Below are positions 11,131 through 21,677 of a DNA stretch of 64,000 nucleotides, in pieces. Every line of letters starts with the position of its first letter. Position 1 is the first letter of the stretch. This DNA comes from Pyrenophora tritici-repentis. Taxonomy: Eukaryota; Ascomycota; Dothideomycetes; Pleosporales; Pleosporaceae. The notes beneath the pieces were generated by a model that worked only from the letters and a program-made list of their open reading frames with translations, was not told where the DNA came from and searched no databases. The position numbers and the translations under genes were made by a program. The stretch lies in assembly GCF_003171515.1 (NCBI RefSeq), contig NC_089392.1, forward strand, positions 2,046,001 through 2,110,000, in the 5' to 3' direction.

Positions 11131-12645
11131 ATGACCGACACGCTCCCTGCACGAGAGACGGCCGCCGACTCGCAACGGCTGCGCGACATTACTGAGGGTC
11201 AGATTCAGGACCACAACATGGCTGCCGACGTATTATCACCGCGGAGCGATCCGGGCTCTGCAGCACAGGCGGGTCCAAACCGCACTTCATTGCCCCCGCT
11301 CGTCACTTCCCCGCCGTCCAAGGCCAGATTGGAGCGCGCAAGTTCCTACATAAACAAGCGCCTGTCCACCTTTTCAAACACTTCCAACACACATCAGTCA
11401 GTACGCTCACGGCCGCAATCGACTGCGTTTCCCGTTTTCCACTCGAGTCTGCCCTACTCGCTTGTCCGCGACTTCGCCTACGACCCACTACACCCACTGT
11501 TCTACGGGCCACTCCCAGAACAGCCGTCTGATTTGTCTACACCAGCAAGTGAGCATAGCAGAAGGCTCTCAGACCCGCCCCCAGTGGCATGGCGCAGTGA
11601 CCGAGGCGGTTGGTCTGCGGGGTCTTGGGACGAGAATGGCGAGCAACTCCCGCAAACGTCATACGACGGGGGTCCGCCTTACAGCGAGGACGATGATATC
11701 TCGAGTCCGGTAGTTACCAGCCACCACGGCATACGCCACAAGAAGCACAAGTCGAACATTGTCAACTTTGACCATACGCGCGGCCGGAAAGGGTACCCAG
11801 AAGAGCCCCGGCGGGGCTCAGTAGCGCCCATGAACGGCGAGAGCAGCCACTTTCTTGGCGACGATGCCGTCAACGGACCCGGTAGCGAGTACATTACATA
11901 TCCACCTGACTCTTCGCGACTAGGCGTACCAGAAGGCGCCTCTCGCCGGGACTCGCATTTTGCAACAACCCTACCGCAACGTGCCTACGAAGATGCCGAT
12001 GCCGACCTCGAGGGCCCGCCTTACGATTCAGACGATGATCTATCCGAACCTGAAGACTATATCCACGATGACAACCGCTTCTCGCGCGACTATCAGTTTA
12101 CCATTGCTTCGCCAGACGAGGAGATGCACGGCAAGGCAGTTGCCTTGTTCGATTTCGCCCGAGAGAACGACAACGAGCTACCTCTAGTAGAAGGCCAAGT
12201 GATTCTGGTTTCATACAGACATGGTCAAGGTTGGCTCGTAGCCCAAGACCCCAAGACAGGTGAGAGTGGGCTAGTTCCCGAAGAATATGTGCGTCTACTA
12301 CGCGATATTGAAGGGGGCCTAAACGGCTTAGTCGGTGCCATCCAATCGCAGCCCGTGCTACAGCCTCCAGAGGTCCACAACGGACCCGAGAGCTTGTTGA
12401 GCCCCATCTCTGCTGGACCAGAAGCAAGGACACCCACGCAGGCCGACCACCCACAAAATTACACTCCCGTCATATCAACCTTCTCCACAAGCCACAAGGA
12501 CCTTGAAAAGTATCCTACGGACAGGCTTGGCACGCCAACCACGACCGAAGGCGGCCCTTTCTCAAGAAACAGAGAGAGCGTACCAATGGCAATGGAAGGT
12601 GTCGAGACCACCCCCGAGCACCCGTCTCACGACCGCAAACCATGA
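11131..12645 (+). CDS. SH3-domain protein, Nbp2-like
   Basis: Single-exon gene of 504 residues. The open frame extends upstream, but the ATG at 11131 (MTDTLPARETAADS) is preferred because the upstream part is cytosine-rich leader. Residues 1-325 are low-complexity, acidic and Ser/Pro-rich, probably disordered. One SH3 domain follows near residues 332-393: KAVALFDFARENDNELPLVE, VSYRHGQGWLVAQDP, SGLVPEEYVRLL. The ALFDF, GW and PEEYV positions form the peptide-binding face. This domain closely matches Nbp2, a cytoplasmic adaptor that recruits the PP2C phosphatase Ptc1 to the HOG and cell-wall-integrity MAP kinase pathways. The adaptor role here is inferred from the SH3 type alone. The tail after the SH3 domain is Ser/Thr/Pro-rich. 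Confidence 0.8.
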   Translation: MTDTLPARETAADSQRLRDITEGQIQDHNMAADVLSPRSDPGSAAQAGPNRTSLPPLVTSPPSKARLERASSYINKRLSTFSNTSNTHQSVRSRPQSTAFPVFHSSLPYSLVRDFAYDPLHPLFYGPLPEQPSDLSTPASEHSRRLSDPPPVAWRSDRGGWSAGSWDENGEQLPQTSYDGGPPYSEDDDISSPVVTSHHGIRHKKHKSNIVNFDHTRGRKGYPEEPRRGSVAPMNGESSHFLGDDAVNGPGSEYITYPPDSSRLGVPEGASRRDSHFATTLPQRAYEDADADLEGPPYDSDDDLSEPEDYIHDDNRFSRDYQFTIASPDEEMHGKAVALFDFARENDNELPLVEGQVILVSYRHGQGWLVAQDPKTGESGLVPEEYVRLLRDIEGGLNGLVGAIQSQPVLQPPEVHNGPESLLSPISAGPEARTPTQADHPQNYTPVISTFSTSHKDLEKYPTDRLGTPTTTEGGPFSRNRESVPMAMEGVETTPEHPSHDRKP

Positions 12646-13765
12646 GCACTAGAAGTTGAACTCGTCTCAGATTACGAGCTCACTTATTTTGGCATCCATT
12701 CCCAATCATATCAATCATGGCATCAACGGGGCTACAACAAAGCCCCCAAGCAGTAACAATACTTGACACACATACATGTCCGACTGCTAGAATGAGGCAA
12801 CACTTTCTCTCACCCACAAGGTGAAGCAGATGGGGCCCTCACATTACTCTTGAACGCCCTTTTCACGACATTCGCTTCAACCCAATGTCTTACCCAAACC
12901 ACCACTTTAACGACATGCATTTACACAGGCGTCGATGATTATCGATTGTTTTTTTTCCTTTTACCTTGGCAACCATTTTTTCTGTTTTCTTTGCGCGAGG
13001 ACATTAGGGATGGTGGGGTGGCATGATGTGGGTGGCGGACATATATCATGGACAGTTGCCCAAGGCATGGCGGCAGGATACGGTAGATCTGGATGTTGAT
13101 GAGGGTTGGTATGTTTTGCAAAAATCGGGAGTGATGTGGAATGAATGGGAATACAGGAAGGGGGTCATGATGTATGGATGAGTGCGTGTGTTGGCAATGG
13201 AAATGGCAACTGTAATTGTACTTTTCTTTATCTCTCTTTATCTCTCTCTATATTCTTTTTGTCAAGGACATGTTTCTTTCTCTTCTTCTTCTTCTTCTTC
13301 TTCTTCTTAATGAATGGAAAGAAATGGGATGGGATATGGCAATATAATATTTAGCTATCTATATTCGCTATCAGCTTTGGCTTTTGGCTTCGGCCTATGG
13401 TCTTTGTTTGTTTACGAGTGATTGCAATGGCTAGATTAGCTTGAGTGGGATTGTAATTGAACCATTGAATGAAAACACGGTATAATCGATTGAGAGTGCC
13501 AAATTAAAGAAATACAGTATGATTGAGACAGCTTCATCCAACCTTGGTATTATTACTTGTGGAGATGACGCTCGAAAGTAAAAGTCCATGATGATCCACA
13601 ACGGAAGTGACTGCTAATGAAACCTGGCTATGCCGACACCGTGTGTATACCCAATACTCCATGCCAACCACAGTACCCAAACATCCTAGAAGAGAGAGAA
13701 AAAAGATAATGGAAAAAGAACACTATACAAGAAACCCCCCCGCCTGCTTCCCTCCCTCAAAACAC
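12646..13765. other. Intergenic between convergent genes, with a TTC microsatellite
   Basis: About 1.1 kb of 3' flanking sequence for the SH3 gene and the hydrolase-phosphatase gene. A pyrimidine tract with roughly nine TTC units lies at about 13276-13308. No gene is recognised. Confidence 0.5.
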
Positions 13766-16101
13766 CTAAAGCGTAGGTGCCCTCTTCAACCCCTTACAAT
13801 ACCGAACATACAACGCATCAATAAAATGACTATGCCTAATCCCGGGACTCCTCTTCTTTGCAAACTCGTCCAACGCAGCCTCGACACTATACCCCTCCCT
13901 CTCGACCAGATAACTGACGAGAAAGAACCCCGTGCGATTGAACCCATAATGGCAATGAACCCCAATCAACCCGGGCCTGCCCTCTTTCCTAATCTGGTCA
14001 ACCAGCTGGACAAACTCGGCCACTTCCGCCGGCTGCGGCGGCTGCTTCGATACAGTAGGGAACTTGTGATATGGAATGCCTCCCTCCTCCAAGCCTTTGG
14101 GATCATACACGGGGTTATCATGGCTGATGTCAACAACAGCGCAGAGTCTACCTTTCCAATTACGCGTGAGGGCGCTGGGGGTATGTTCCTCGTCGACCTG
14201 ACGGAGTGTTTTCATGGCCCGGAAGATACCGGCGATGGGGTCGGAGACGGGGGTTACGGCTTTCCATTTTGCGAGATTCTTGACGTCCCATTTGCCTTCG
14301 GTGGAGAGGTAGGAGAGCTGCCAGGCAAGAGACAGACGCGGGTCGATGTAATCGGCGAAGAAGGTACCTATTAGACCGGCGATAATGCGGGAGGTGGAGG
14401 GCGCGAAGAGGAGGGCATGGGAGGCGGGTTTGGGCGTGATGGCCGTTTTTACGACGAGCCGGCGGGGATGAAGATGGAGGATTGTGGAGGAGGAGGATGT
14501 GGAGGCGGTGGGGGAGCTGAGCGGGCCGTCGGCGGTGGTTATGCTGCCCTCTGATGAGGTTGCTGCGTCTGTTGATGCGGTGCTTGAGTCGACAGAGAAT
14601 ACGGAGGTTGAAGTGGTGGTTTTGGTGTCATCATCGGATTTCGGTAGATCTTCAGTGTCTATACTGGAGTCTTGGTGCTCCTCTGGCTGTTGTTCTGGCA
14701 TGATAGTAGAGGGGACGAAGGGCGCTGCAGCGATAGGGAGACTGGCTTTCTCGCTGGGTGGCTGAATGGCGGATACGTCTCGTCCGAGAAATTCGACGAT
14801 CTGTTTGACGTTGGAGGGAGGCGTGACCGAGTCGGTCTCACCGGCAGCCAAGAACACGGGGATGTCCAGGCAGCTCCATACGTCTTTTCTGGGTAGCCCC
14901 CCCTTGGGTGAGCCGCTGGAATAGTCGGGACACATGCCTCGTGCCATCCTCAACCATACTGCACTTCGGCTCTGTTGATTGAACCGAAGTTGCATCTTCT
15001 TGGTCTCATCATCAGCATCCGCGCCTGCCATGCGTAGGACACTCTTGCTATTGATACCGCCTCGTCGATCCCAGCGCCGCAAAAGGTCGAATAGCGCAGC
15101 AGGTGCTGATGAAACAGAGCGTAGTGTTTTCGCTTCCTCCATCGAAGGAGGCTCGGCTTTGGGACAGATGGCAATCAACCCGCTGACGTGCTTTGACAAG
15201 AGATGCGCCTGTGGGGATGATGGGGAAGCAAGAAGTGCGGCCAGTGAGCAGCCCATGCTGTGACCAACCAAGACGACTGTCTGTCCTTCATCGGCTGCAC
15301 GATGTGCTTCGATAACAACAGCTAAGAGCTGCACCAGAGCTTCTGTAGTATAGGCTTCCCATGCCTTTGGCTCAAAACTCGACACGCCACACCCGGGTAA
15401 ATCAATAGCCAAACATGGTGCGAGGTTGGAAAGACTGATGAGAATGGGGCTGAACTGAGCGATGGATCCTCCCAGACCATGTATAAAGACTAGAAGTGGA
15501 ATTGGGCTTGGAACTTTGGGAAGCTTATCTTGCTGGTGGTGTGGCCTAAAGAACGTGCGAAGTCTGGGGTAGGTGAAACCAGTTAATGGGACGGTATATG
15601 ACCGGAAGGAGGAGTACTTCTTCAATAGTCCCGGATCTGTAGTGGCGGCATCATCTGGGGAGCGTTAGCAGGACAAGGCTAGGCAGAGGTATCACTAGCT
15701 GGGCCACGTGACCGGCTGTCTTTCGCTAACTCTTTTGAAATCAACTCACCAGCCGCCGTATCAGATGTATGTTGAGGGTCGACAGCCTTTCCTTTCCCAG
15801 ATGGCTTGTTCCATATCCAGAGCACAGATGCAATTCCACAGAGTGCAGTCAACTTGATCATGCCCACAAAGCTCAATGTCCACCGGCCTTGACTAAAGAC
15901 AAAGGGGTTGAAGAGTTGAATCAGATGATATGTCGTGGATTTTATATCCCGCAAGTACCAGCTTGCCAGATCGGAATCGGTTTGTGTCACTCGATCGCTG
16001 GTGGAGCCTGCGAGGGTGGACCTTAGCAGTAGCAGCAGAGCCTGTGGAAGACGCAACGTGCCATTATGGGAAGTGGAGCAGGAACGCGAATGAGGCTCCA
16101 T
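13766..16101 (-). CDS. Alpha/beta hydrolase fused to a cysteine phosphatase
   Basis: Two exons, 16101-15750 and 15654-13766, joined by a GTGAGT-CCCCAG intron of 95 bp, encode about 746 residues. The N-terminus holds a hydrophobic segment (MIKLTALCGIASVLWIW) that could anchor it in a membrane. Next comes an alpha/beta hydrolase domain with FIHGLGGS (oxyanion turn), the nucleophile elbow GHSMGCS and PVFLAAGETDSVTPP near the acid residue. After an acidic Ser/Thr-rich linker, the last 200 residues form a dual-specificity-type phosphatase ending in GVHCHYGFNRTGF, the Cys-x5-Arg loop, which resembles RNA triphosphatase/DSP enzymes. Similar fusions are annotated in other ascomycetes. The substrate of either domain is unknown. 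The exact start is uncertain: the ATG of MIKLT would give a shorter protein beginning at the membrane segment. Confidence 0.85.
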
Positions 16102-17601
16102 CGTCCTTTGCGTGCTGCAGCGCTGAATGTATATTCAACGGGGCGTCGGGGTTGCTGGCGTGTGGGATAAGACGGTCGCACGGGGCGCAGCCAATCGATG
16201 CAGATTAAATCTCTCGTGCCCGGATTGCTGGCGGGAAAGAGCCGGTGCCTGGAAACGTCTATTACGGGGGGATGCGCGCACGTTTGGATCAACAGCGAAT
16301 GTGCTGCTACGGCCTAATCTGCAAGGCGAAGACTTGTGCAATGGCTGATGCGACCATGTTCAAAGCAATAACTTTGAGAGAGACGAGTGGTGGGTGAGAG
16401 ACGCGGGAATGCACAAAAAAAGGACAGGCGATAACGCGAAAGATGGCACGGGCAATCGAGGACAAGGGATGTGTTGTATGCTAGAAGGTGCGGTGATGAT
16501 CTGGAAATTGCCATGTCGAGTTTGTGTAGTTTTACCATGAAGATTCGGTTTGCTCGGGTAATGACGTTCGTTGGGCTCCGGCGAGCCGCAAGGCTCTTCA
16601 TCGTGAAACTTGGCAGGATGCCCTCGCCATAAGCTCGCCTCCAACAGCTTCCCCTGACTGTTTTTCAGTTTGACCTTGTCCTTCTCTTTAATTATCGGCT
16701 TTCTTCTTCGGCTATTAGCGCTGTCCGCGTATCCGGGGTCTTGTCACATGTGCCGTGTGCGACTCCCCTGACTCAATCCGCCTTTTGCTACTTTCCTTTG
16801 ATACAGATGGAAGCCTCTGCTACGTGCGATAAGATCGTAGGACACGATGATCGACAGCGGGGTTGATTGTTGAGGCCACTTGCGCACTCAAAGGATGCCC
16901 GCTCGAATTCACGTGCAATGTCAAGAGCTGGAGCCTCGGAGCCGCACTTTCACCATCTCGGTACAGGAAAGCCCAGCGACCCGGCAACTGTCATCCCAAA
17001 CATTCGTCTAATAACTACCGGCAAGGCCATCGCTTCCAGAAGACGTGCTAGAATTCGCCGTTGGAGGCGCCGTAATCGGTCCACATGTCAAGCCCAGGCC
17101 CCGGTTTTAGCAGTACCTAGCCGGCGCACATCGGACTGTGGCCGCGAACCAAAAGCCTACGCCATGCCAACACTCACCCGACAACATCGTCGGGTCGCGC
17201 TACCTACTCCTCGCGCCCCTAGTCGTCATGACTCGGCTCGTGTTTGTATTGGTCACTCAGGAGCGTTTATCAGCTCTAATCTAGGTAGACCTAGCACCGC
17301 GGGAGCTGCGCCTGTCCCATGGCACCCCTCCACCGCTCATCATGGCGTCTTCGGAGATTCTAAATGCAATGCTCATAGACCGCTAGACTAGACTGCATAT
17401 GCACGCCTTCTTGGTGCGGGAGTACCTGGGTACACACGGTAAACGATAGCTGTCCATATCTAATCCCCGGTTTACTACCTCATCTTTTGACAATCTTTGA
17501 CTCACTTCCTCGTTGTGTACCCTCACTTAAGTCCATCCTGCACCGAACCCATTGACTACTCTAATTGACCCTCCCTACCTAACCGCCAGCACCTGTCTAC
17601 C
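16102..17601. other. Intergenic region between divergent genes
   Basis: About 1.5 kb that should contain promoters for the hydrolase-phosphatase gene (minus) and the dihydroxy-acid dehydratase gene (plus). Open frames such as 16867-17391 have no ATG start or recognisable domain. No repeats are seen. Confidence 0.45.
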
Positions 17602-19834
17602 ATGGATCCACACAACCTCCAAAAACAACGGGAGCCGGAAGAACCGCGTTTCCTCACCTTCCCCCACCTACCCGATGACGCGAAGCTCGAAGATGCCAGA
17701 CCAGCGTTGAACAAATACTCATCTACACTGACCGCCGGTCATAACTTTCCAGGAGCCCAGGTTTGCTATTCCAAGCATCTCATTTCAAGCTACGTTAGTA
17801 GCTAATAAGAGTGCAATCTGTTAGGCCATGTTATACGGTGCCGGTGTACCTTCGCGAGAAGCAATGAAGACATATCCCCACGTGGGCATAGCCAGGTGAT
17901 TTTGATCCATAGTAGGTTACATGTTCCGACACTGATGCTTTGAAAAAATTAGCGTCTGGTGGGAGGGTAATCCTTGCAAGTTAGTATGCCCCCACGCAGA
18001 CTTCGTCATCGTACTGATACCGTTGCAGTATGCACTGTAAGTCGACGTCTACCAGTCACATGACGATGCCTACACCCTGTCAAAACGACTTACATGGCGC
18101 ATGAACAACATTACTCGCGATGTTCTTGAGATGTTCATATGACTAATGTACTGACACCTGCATAGTGCTTGATTTGGGCAAGGAGATCAAGAAGCACGTT
18201 CAAAATGACAACATGCTGGCATGGCAGTACAATACCATTGGCGTGAGCGATGGAATTACCATGGGTGGAGAAGGTAACTCCTTTTTCTGATGAACTTCCC
18301 AGAGGCAATCAGCTGACCACGTCTATCCAGGAATGCGCTTTTCTCTCCAGACCCGCGAGATAATAGCTGACAGTATCGAAACTGTAACATGCGCCCAACA
18401 TCACGACGCCTGCGTAGCCATACCGGGATGTGACAAGAACATGCCTGGTGTCATCATGGCATTCGCTCGGCATAATCGTCCATCTATAATGGTCTATGGT
18501 GGCTCTATCATGCCGGGATATTCGCAGACACTGAGGAAGAACATCAATGTATCGACTTGCTATGAGAGCCACGGCGCATACATCTACAAGAACCTGAAGA
18601 GTGCAACTGAAGGAGAGTTCTCACCGGATGAGATCATGGAGGATATTGAGAAGAATGCTTGTCCTGGGGCTGGAGCTTGTGGTGGCATGTATACAGCAAA
18701 CACCATGTCTACTTCGATTGAAGGTATGATGCTCGTTCACTGGTCGGGTACGATACCACGATACACCTACTAATTTAAACAGCAATGGGCCTTACCCTCC
18801 CCGGTTCATCGACCACTCCCGCAACATCCCCAGCTAAAATGCGAGAATGCGCCAAAGCAGCAGCCGCCATCCGCGTCTGTATGGAAAAAAACATCACACC
18901 ACGCAAACTCCTCACCAAAGCCTCGTTTGAAAATGCCCTCGTAATCATGATGGCCCTAGGCGGCTCCACAAACGCCGTCCTGCACCTCCTCGCCATGGCC
19001 GGCACTGCAGGCGTACCCCTTACCCTCTCCGACTTCCAACGCGTAAGCGACAAGATTCCCTTCCTCGCCGACCTTGCTCCATCCGGTAAATATCTCGCGG
19101 CCGACCTCTTCGACATCGGCGGCATGCCCTCAGTAATGAAACTACTCGTAGCCGCCAGCCTCCTCGATGGCAGCATCCCCACGGTAACAGGGAAAACACT
19201 CGCCGAGAACATCGCATCCTACCCGTCTCTCCCCCAGGACCAAGTCATAATTCGCCCACTTTCCAACCCTATCAAACCCACCGGCCACATCGAGATCCTA
19301 CACGGCAACCTTGCGCCCTCCGGTGCCGTCGCCAAGATCACCGGAAAAGAAGGCTTGAAATTCACTGGCAAAGCCCTCGTCTTCAACAAGGAATACCAAC
19401 TCGACCGCGCGCTAAACCTAGGACAGATCCCCCATGGCGAAAACGTCGTCGTAGTCGTGCGCTACGAGGGCCCTAAAGGCGGTCCGGGTATGCCTGAACA
19501 ACTCAAAGCCAGCGCTGCAATCATGGGCGCCAGACTCACAAATGTAGCCCTCATCACCGATGGACGTTATTCCGGTGCCAGTCATGGCTTCATCGTCGGA
19601 CACATCACGCCAGAGGCCGCGGTGGGAGGACCCATTGCTGTGGTGCAAAACGGCGATTTGATAACCATTGACGCGGAGAAGAATAGGATTGATATGCATG
19701 TTGATCAAGGGGAGATTGAAAAGAGATTGCAAGGGTGGAACCCACCGAGCATGCCGGTGACGAGGGGTGTGTTGGCGAAGTATGCTAGGCTGGTCGGAGA
19801 TGCGAGTCATGGGGCTATGACGGATCTTTTCTAA
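17602..19834 (+). CDS. Dihydroxy-acid dehydratase, seven exons
   Basis: Catalyses dehydration of 2,3-dihydroxy acids to 2-oxo acids, the third common step of branched-chain amino acid synthesis, with an iron-sulfur cluster. Exons: 17602-17760, 17825-17895, 17953-17979, 18029-18036, 18166-18273, 18331-18723 and 18783-19834, giving 605 residues. Cluster cysteines appear in EGNPCNMHLLDLG, IPGCDKNMPG and GACGGMYTANTM. The C-terminal DGRYSGASHGFIVGHITPEA is the substrate-binding signature. The fourth exon is only 8 nt and completes the codons right after the first cluster cysteine. The protein starts MDPHNLQKQREPEE with no obvious mitochondrial presequence, and the catalytic region (QHHDACVAIPGCDK) differs from the usual housekeeping form. 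It may therefore be a paralogue rather than the main ILV3 enzyme. Whether it is cytosolic, or self-protecting like known resistance paralogues, is not shown here. Confidence 0.9.
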
Positions 19835-20382
19835 TGGGGGGCATGAGTGTGTGTGAAGGGATAGGCAGGGAAATGGGGACAGATAAATACTGAGGGATGG
19901 AGAGAAAGAGTAATGAATTCGTCATATCAAAGATGGTTTTGGTAAAATGCATGATAGCTTCTTCCTCAATCGTGGTTTGCAGGAAACTGTTTAGATACCT
20001 CAACGAGTGCCACACTTCAATACTACTCACGACTAGTCTTTGGAAAGTCAAACCTAACGCATATTGTCCAGGCGTGAGAGACCACAATCATAAGAGCAAA
20101 TCCTTACTTCAAAATTAGAACCGTCAAATCACATCACATCACAACCACATGTCGCACCAAACACAAGCGATGGAGGGGTATCATGTTGCTTTTTAGGCCC
20201 AAGCCCAGTGTCATTGCAATGTCCTAGGCTACCGTCCGGCCCAGCACAGTTTCCATCTTCAACGCCCATAAGCCGTAAAACCGTGTTTCAGATGCGAAAG
20301 AAAAGCCCGTCCCCCCACTCAAGTACAAGAGGGGAACAAAAAGCTTATTTTGTCCGCGACATCGTCTAAGTCGTGAACGCGT
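19835..20382. other. 3' flanking region between convergent genes
   Basis: About 550 bp separating the stop codons of the dehydratase and S19 genes. It holds 3' UTRs only, as far as I can see. Confidence 0.5.
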
Positions 20383-21147
20383 CTACTCGTCATCCTCCTC
20401 CTCCTCAGCCTCGAGGGTGGTTTGCGCAATACGGTCCAAGTCACGCTGGCCGGATTGTGTGATGCGGCGGCCACCCTTGTCCTCGTCGTGCTCAACGACA
20501 CCGATCTTCTCAAGCGCCTGCATGACCTTGCGGTCGACGGAACCGGAAGCGTCGACGTGGTGAGAGGGGCGGGAGCCGCGGTTCTTGGTGGAGCCGTGGA
20601 CCTTGCGGAGACGGCCGATACCGACGGTCTTGCGCTGTTTGCATTTGTCAGTCCATCTTCCCTATATTGCATCTCTTTCAGCGGTAAAGTGAGCGTACCA
20701 TATAGACGTGACGGGCGACGGCAGCGGCGCGGACGTAGAACCAGTCAATGTCCTGGGGAGGGAGCTCGTTGGAGTCTATTTCAATTGTCAGCCCACAAAC
20801 AACAACCAGGAAGGGGGAATTGATAACATACGGCTCGTCTTGACAGTGTCAACCCAGCCTGTAGATAAGTGGTCAGCGAACTGAGGTTATCCCCCATTTA
20901 CGGGATTCAGGCTTCTAACGTCCTTCACCCGCTAGATAGACACGAACCTGGACTTTTTATGTTGTCAGCAAAAGAATCGCAATTGTGTTGCAAACGTCAA
21001 AACTTACATGGGCAATTTTCCTTGGCGCTTCAGAACTGTTCATCTAGTCAGTCGCTAGAACTGTGCACTCGGGTTTGGAAACTTACACGCCGCATAGGCT
21101 TGTACGAACTTGTGAGACTCAATGTCCTTGACGGTAACACCACCCAT
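20383..21147 (-). CDS. RPS19: 40S ribosomal protein S19, six exons
   Basis: A component of the small ribosomal subunit head, needed for 18S rRNA maturation. Exons on the minus strand: 21147-21087, 21035-21008, 20952-20948, 20858-20832, 20775-20699 and 20634-20383, for 149 residues, the normal family length. Family sequence is continuous: GGVTVKDIESHKFVQAYA, FLKRQGKLP, GWVDTVKTS, ELPPQDIDWFYVRAAAVARH, RKTVGIGRLRKVHGS and SHHVDASGSVDRKVMQALEK. The reading frame and the conserved IPGW segment require a 5-nt exon, TCCAG (20952-20948), preceded by a CTGAC branch site and AAAAAG. Without it the frame is lost. High intron density near the 5' end is common in fungal ribosomal protein genes. The C-terminus is a run of acidic residues. 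Confidence 0.93.
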
Positions 21148-21677
21148 TTTGTCGGTATTTTCGAGTTTTCTGGTCGGGAGGACGGTTATGGGTGAGGGCG
21201 GTCGGAAGGGCTTGTCGTTGCTGCGATATTCGAAATCAGAAGGTGCGAGCCTATGACACGGAATTTGCGCCCTCGGTGGTGTCTCGCTAAGGAAGATTGG
21301 TCGGCCCGGTGCTAGTGGGGCGCTAGTGACATCTGAAGTCGGGCCCACCATCACCATCTGCACTTCGGATGCAGCAACGCCGAACTTGGAGGCTGAACTG
21401 GAGAGTCTAAGCGTCATAAGCTCGTGTGCGAGCTTGTCGCGGTGTCATGGAACCGGTGATTCTGACACGAATAATGTTGGAGTCACGACCACGCGTCGAG
21501 CGACTATCCGGTCAGTACCGGTTAGCAGCACTGTTTATCTTGAAATCTACGCGCAAGTCCATCAATAGAGCTGAAATCACGAATTTTGTCAAGATTTTAA
21601 GGGATCAGAAGCTCAGTTAATTCATAATATTGATTCTATGCGTGCCATATACTGCATCAAACATCCACTACCTTCGT
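21148..21677. other. Intergenic, S19 promoter side
   Basis: About 530 bp upstream of RPS19 and downstream of the GH93 gene. No further gene or repeat is recognised. Confidence 0.45.
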
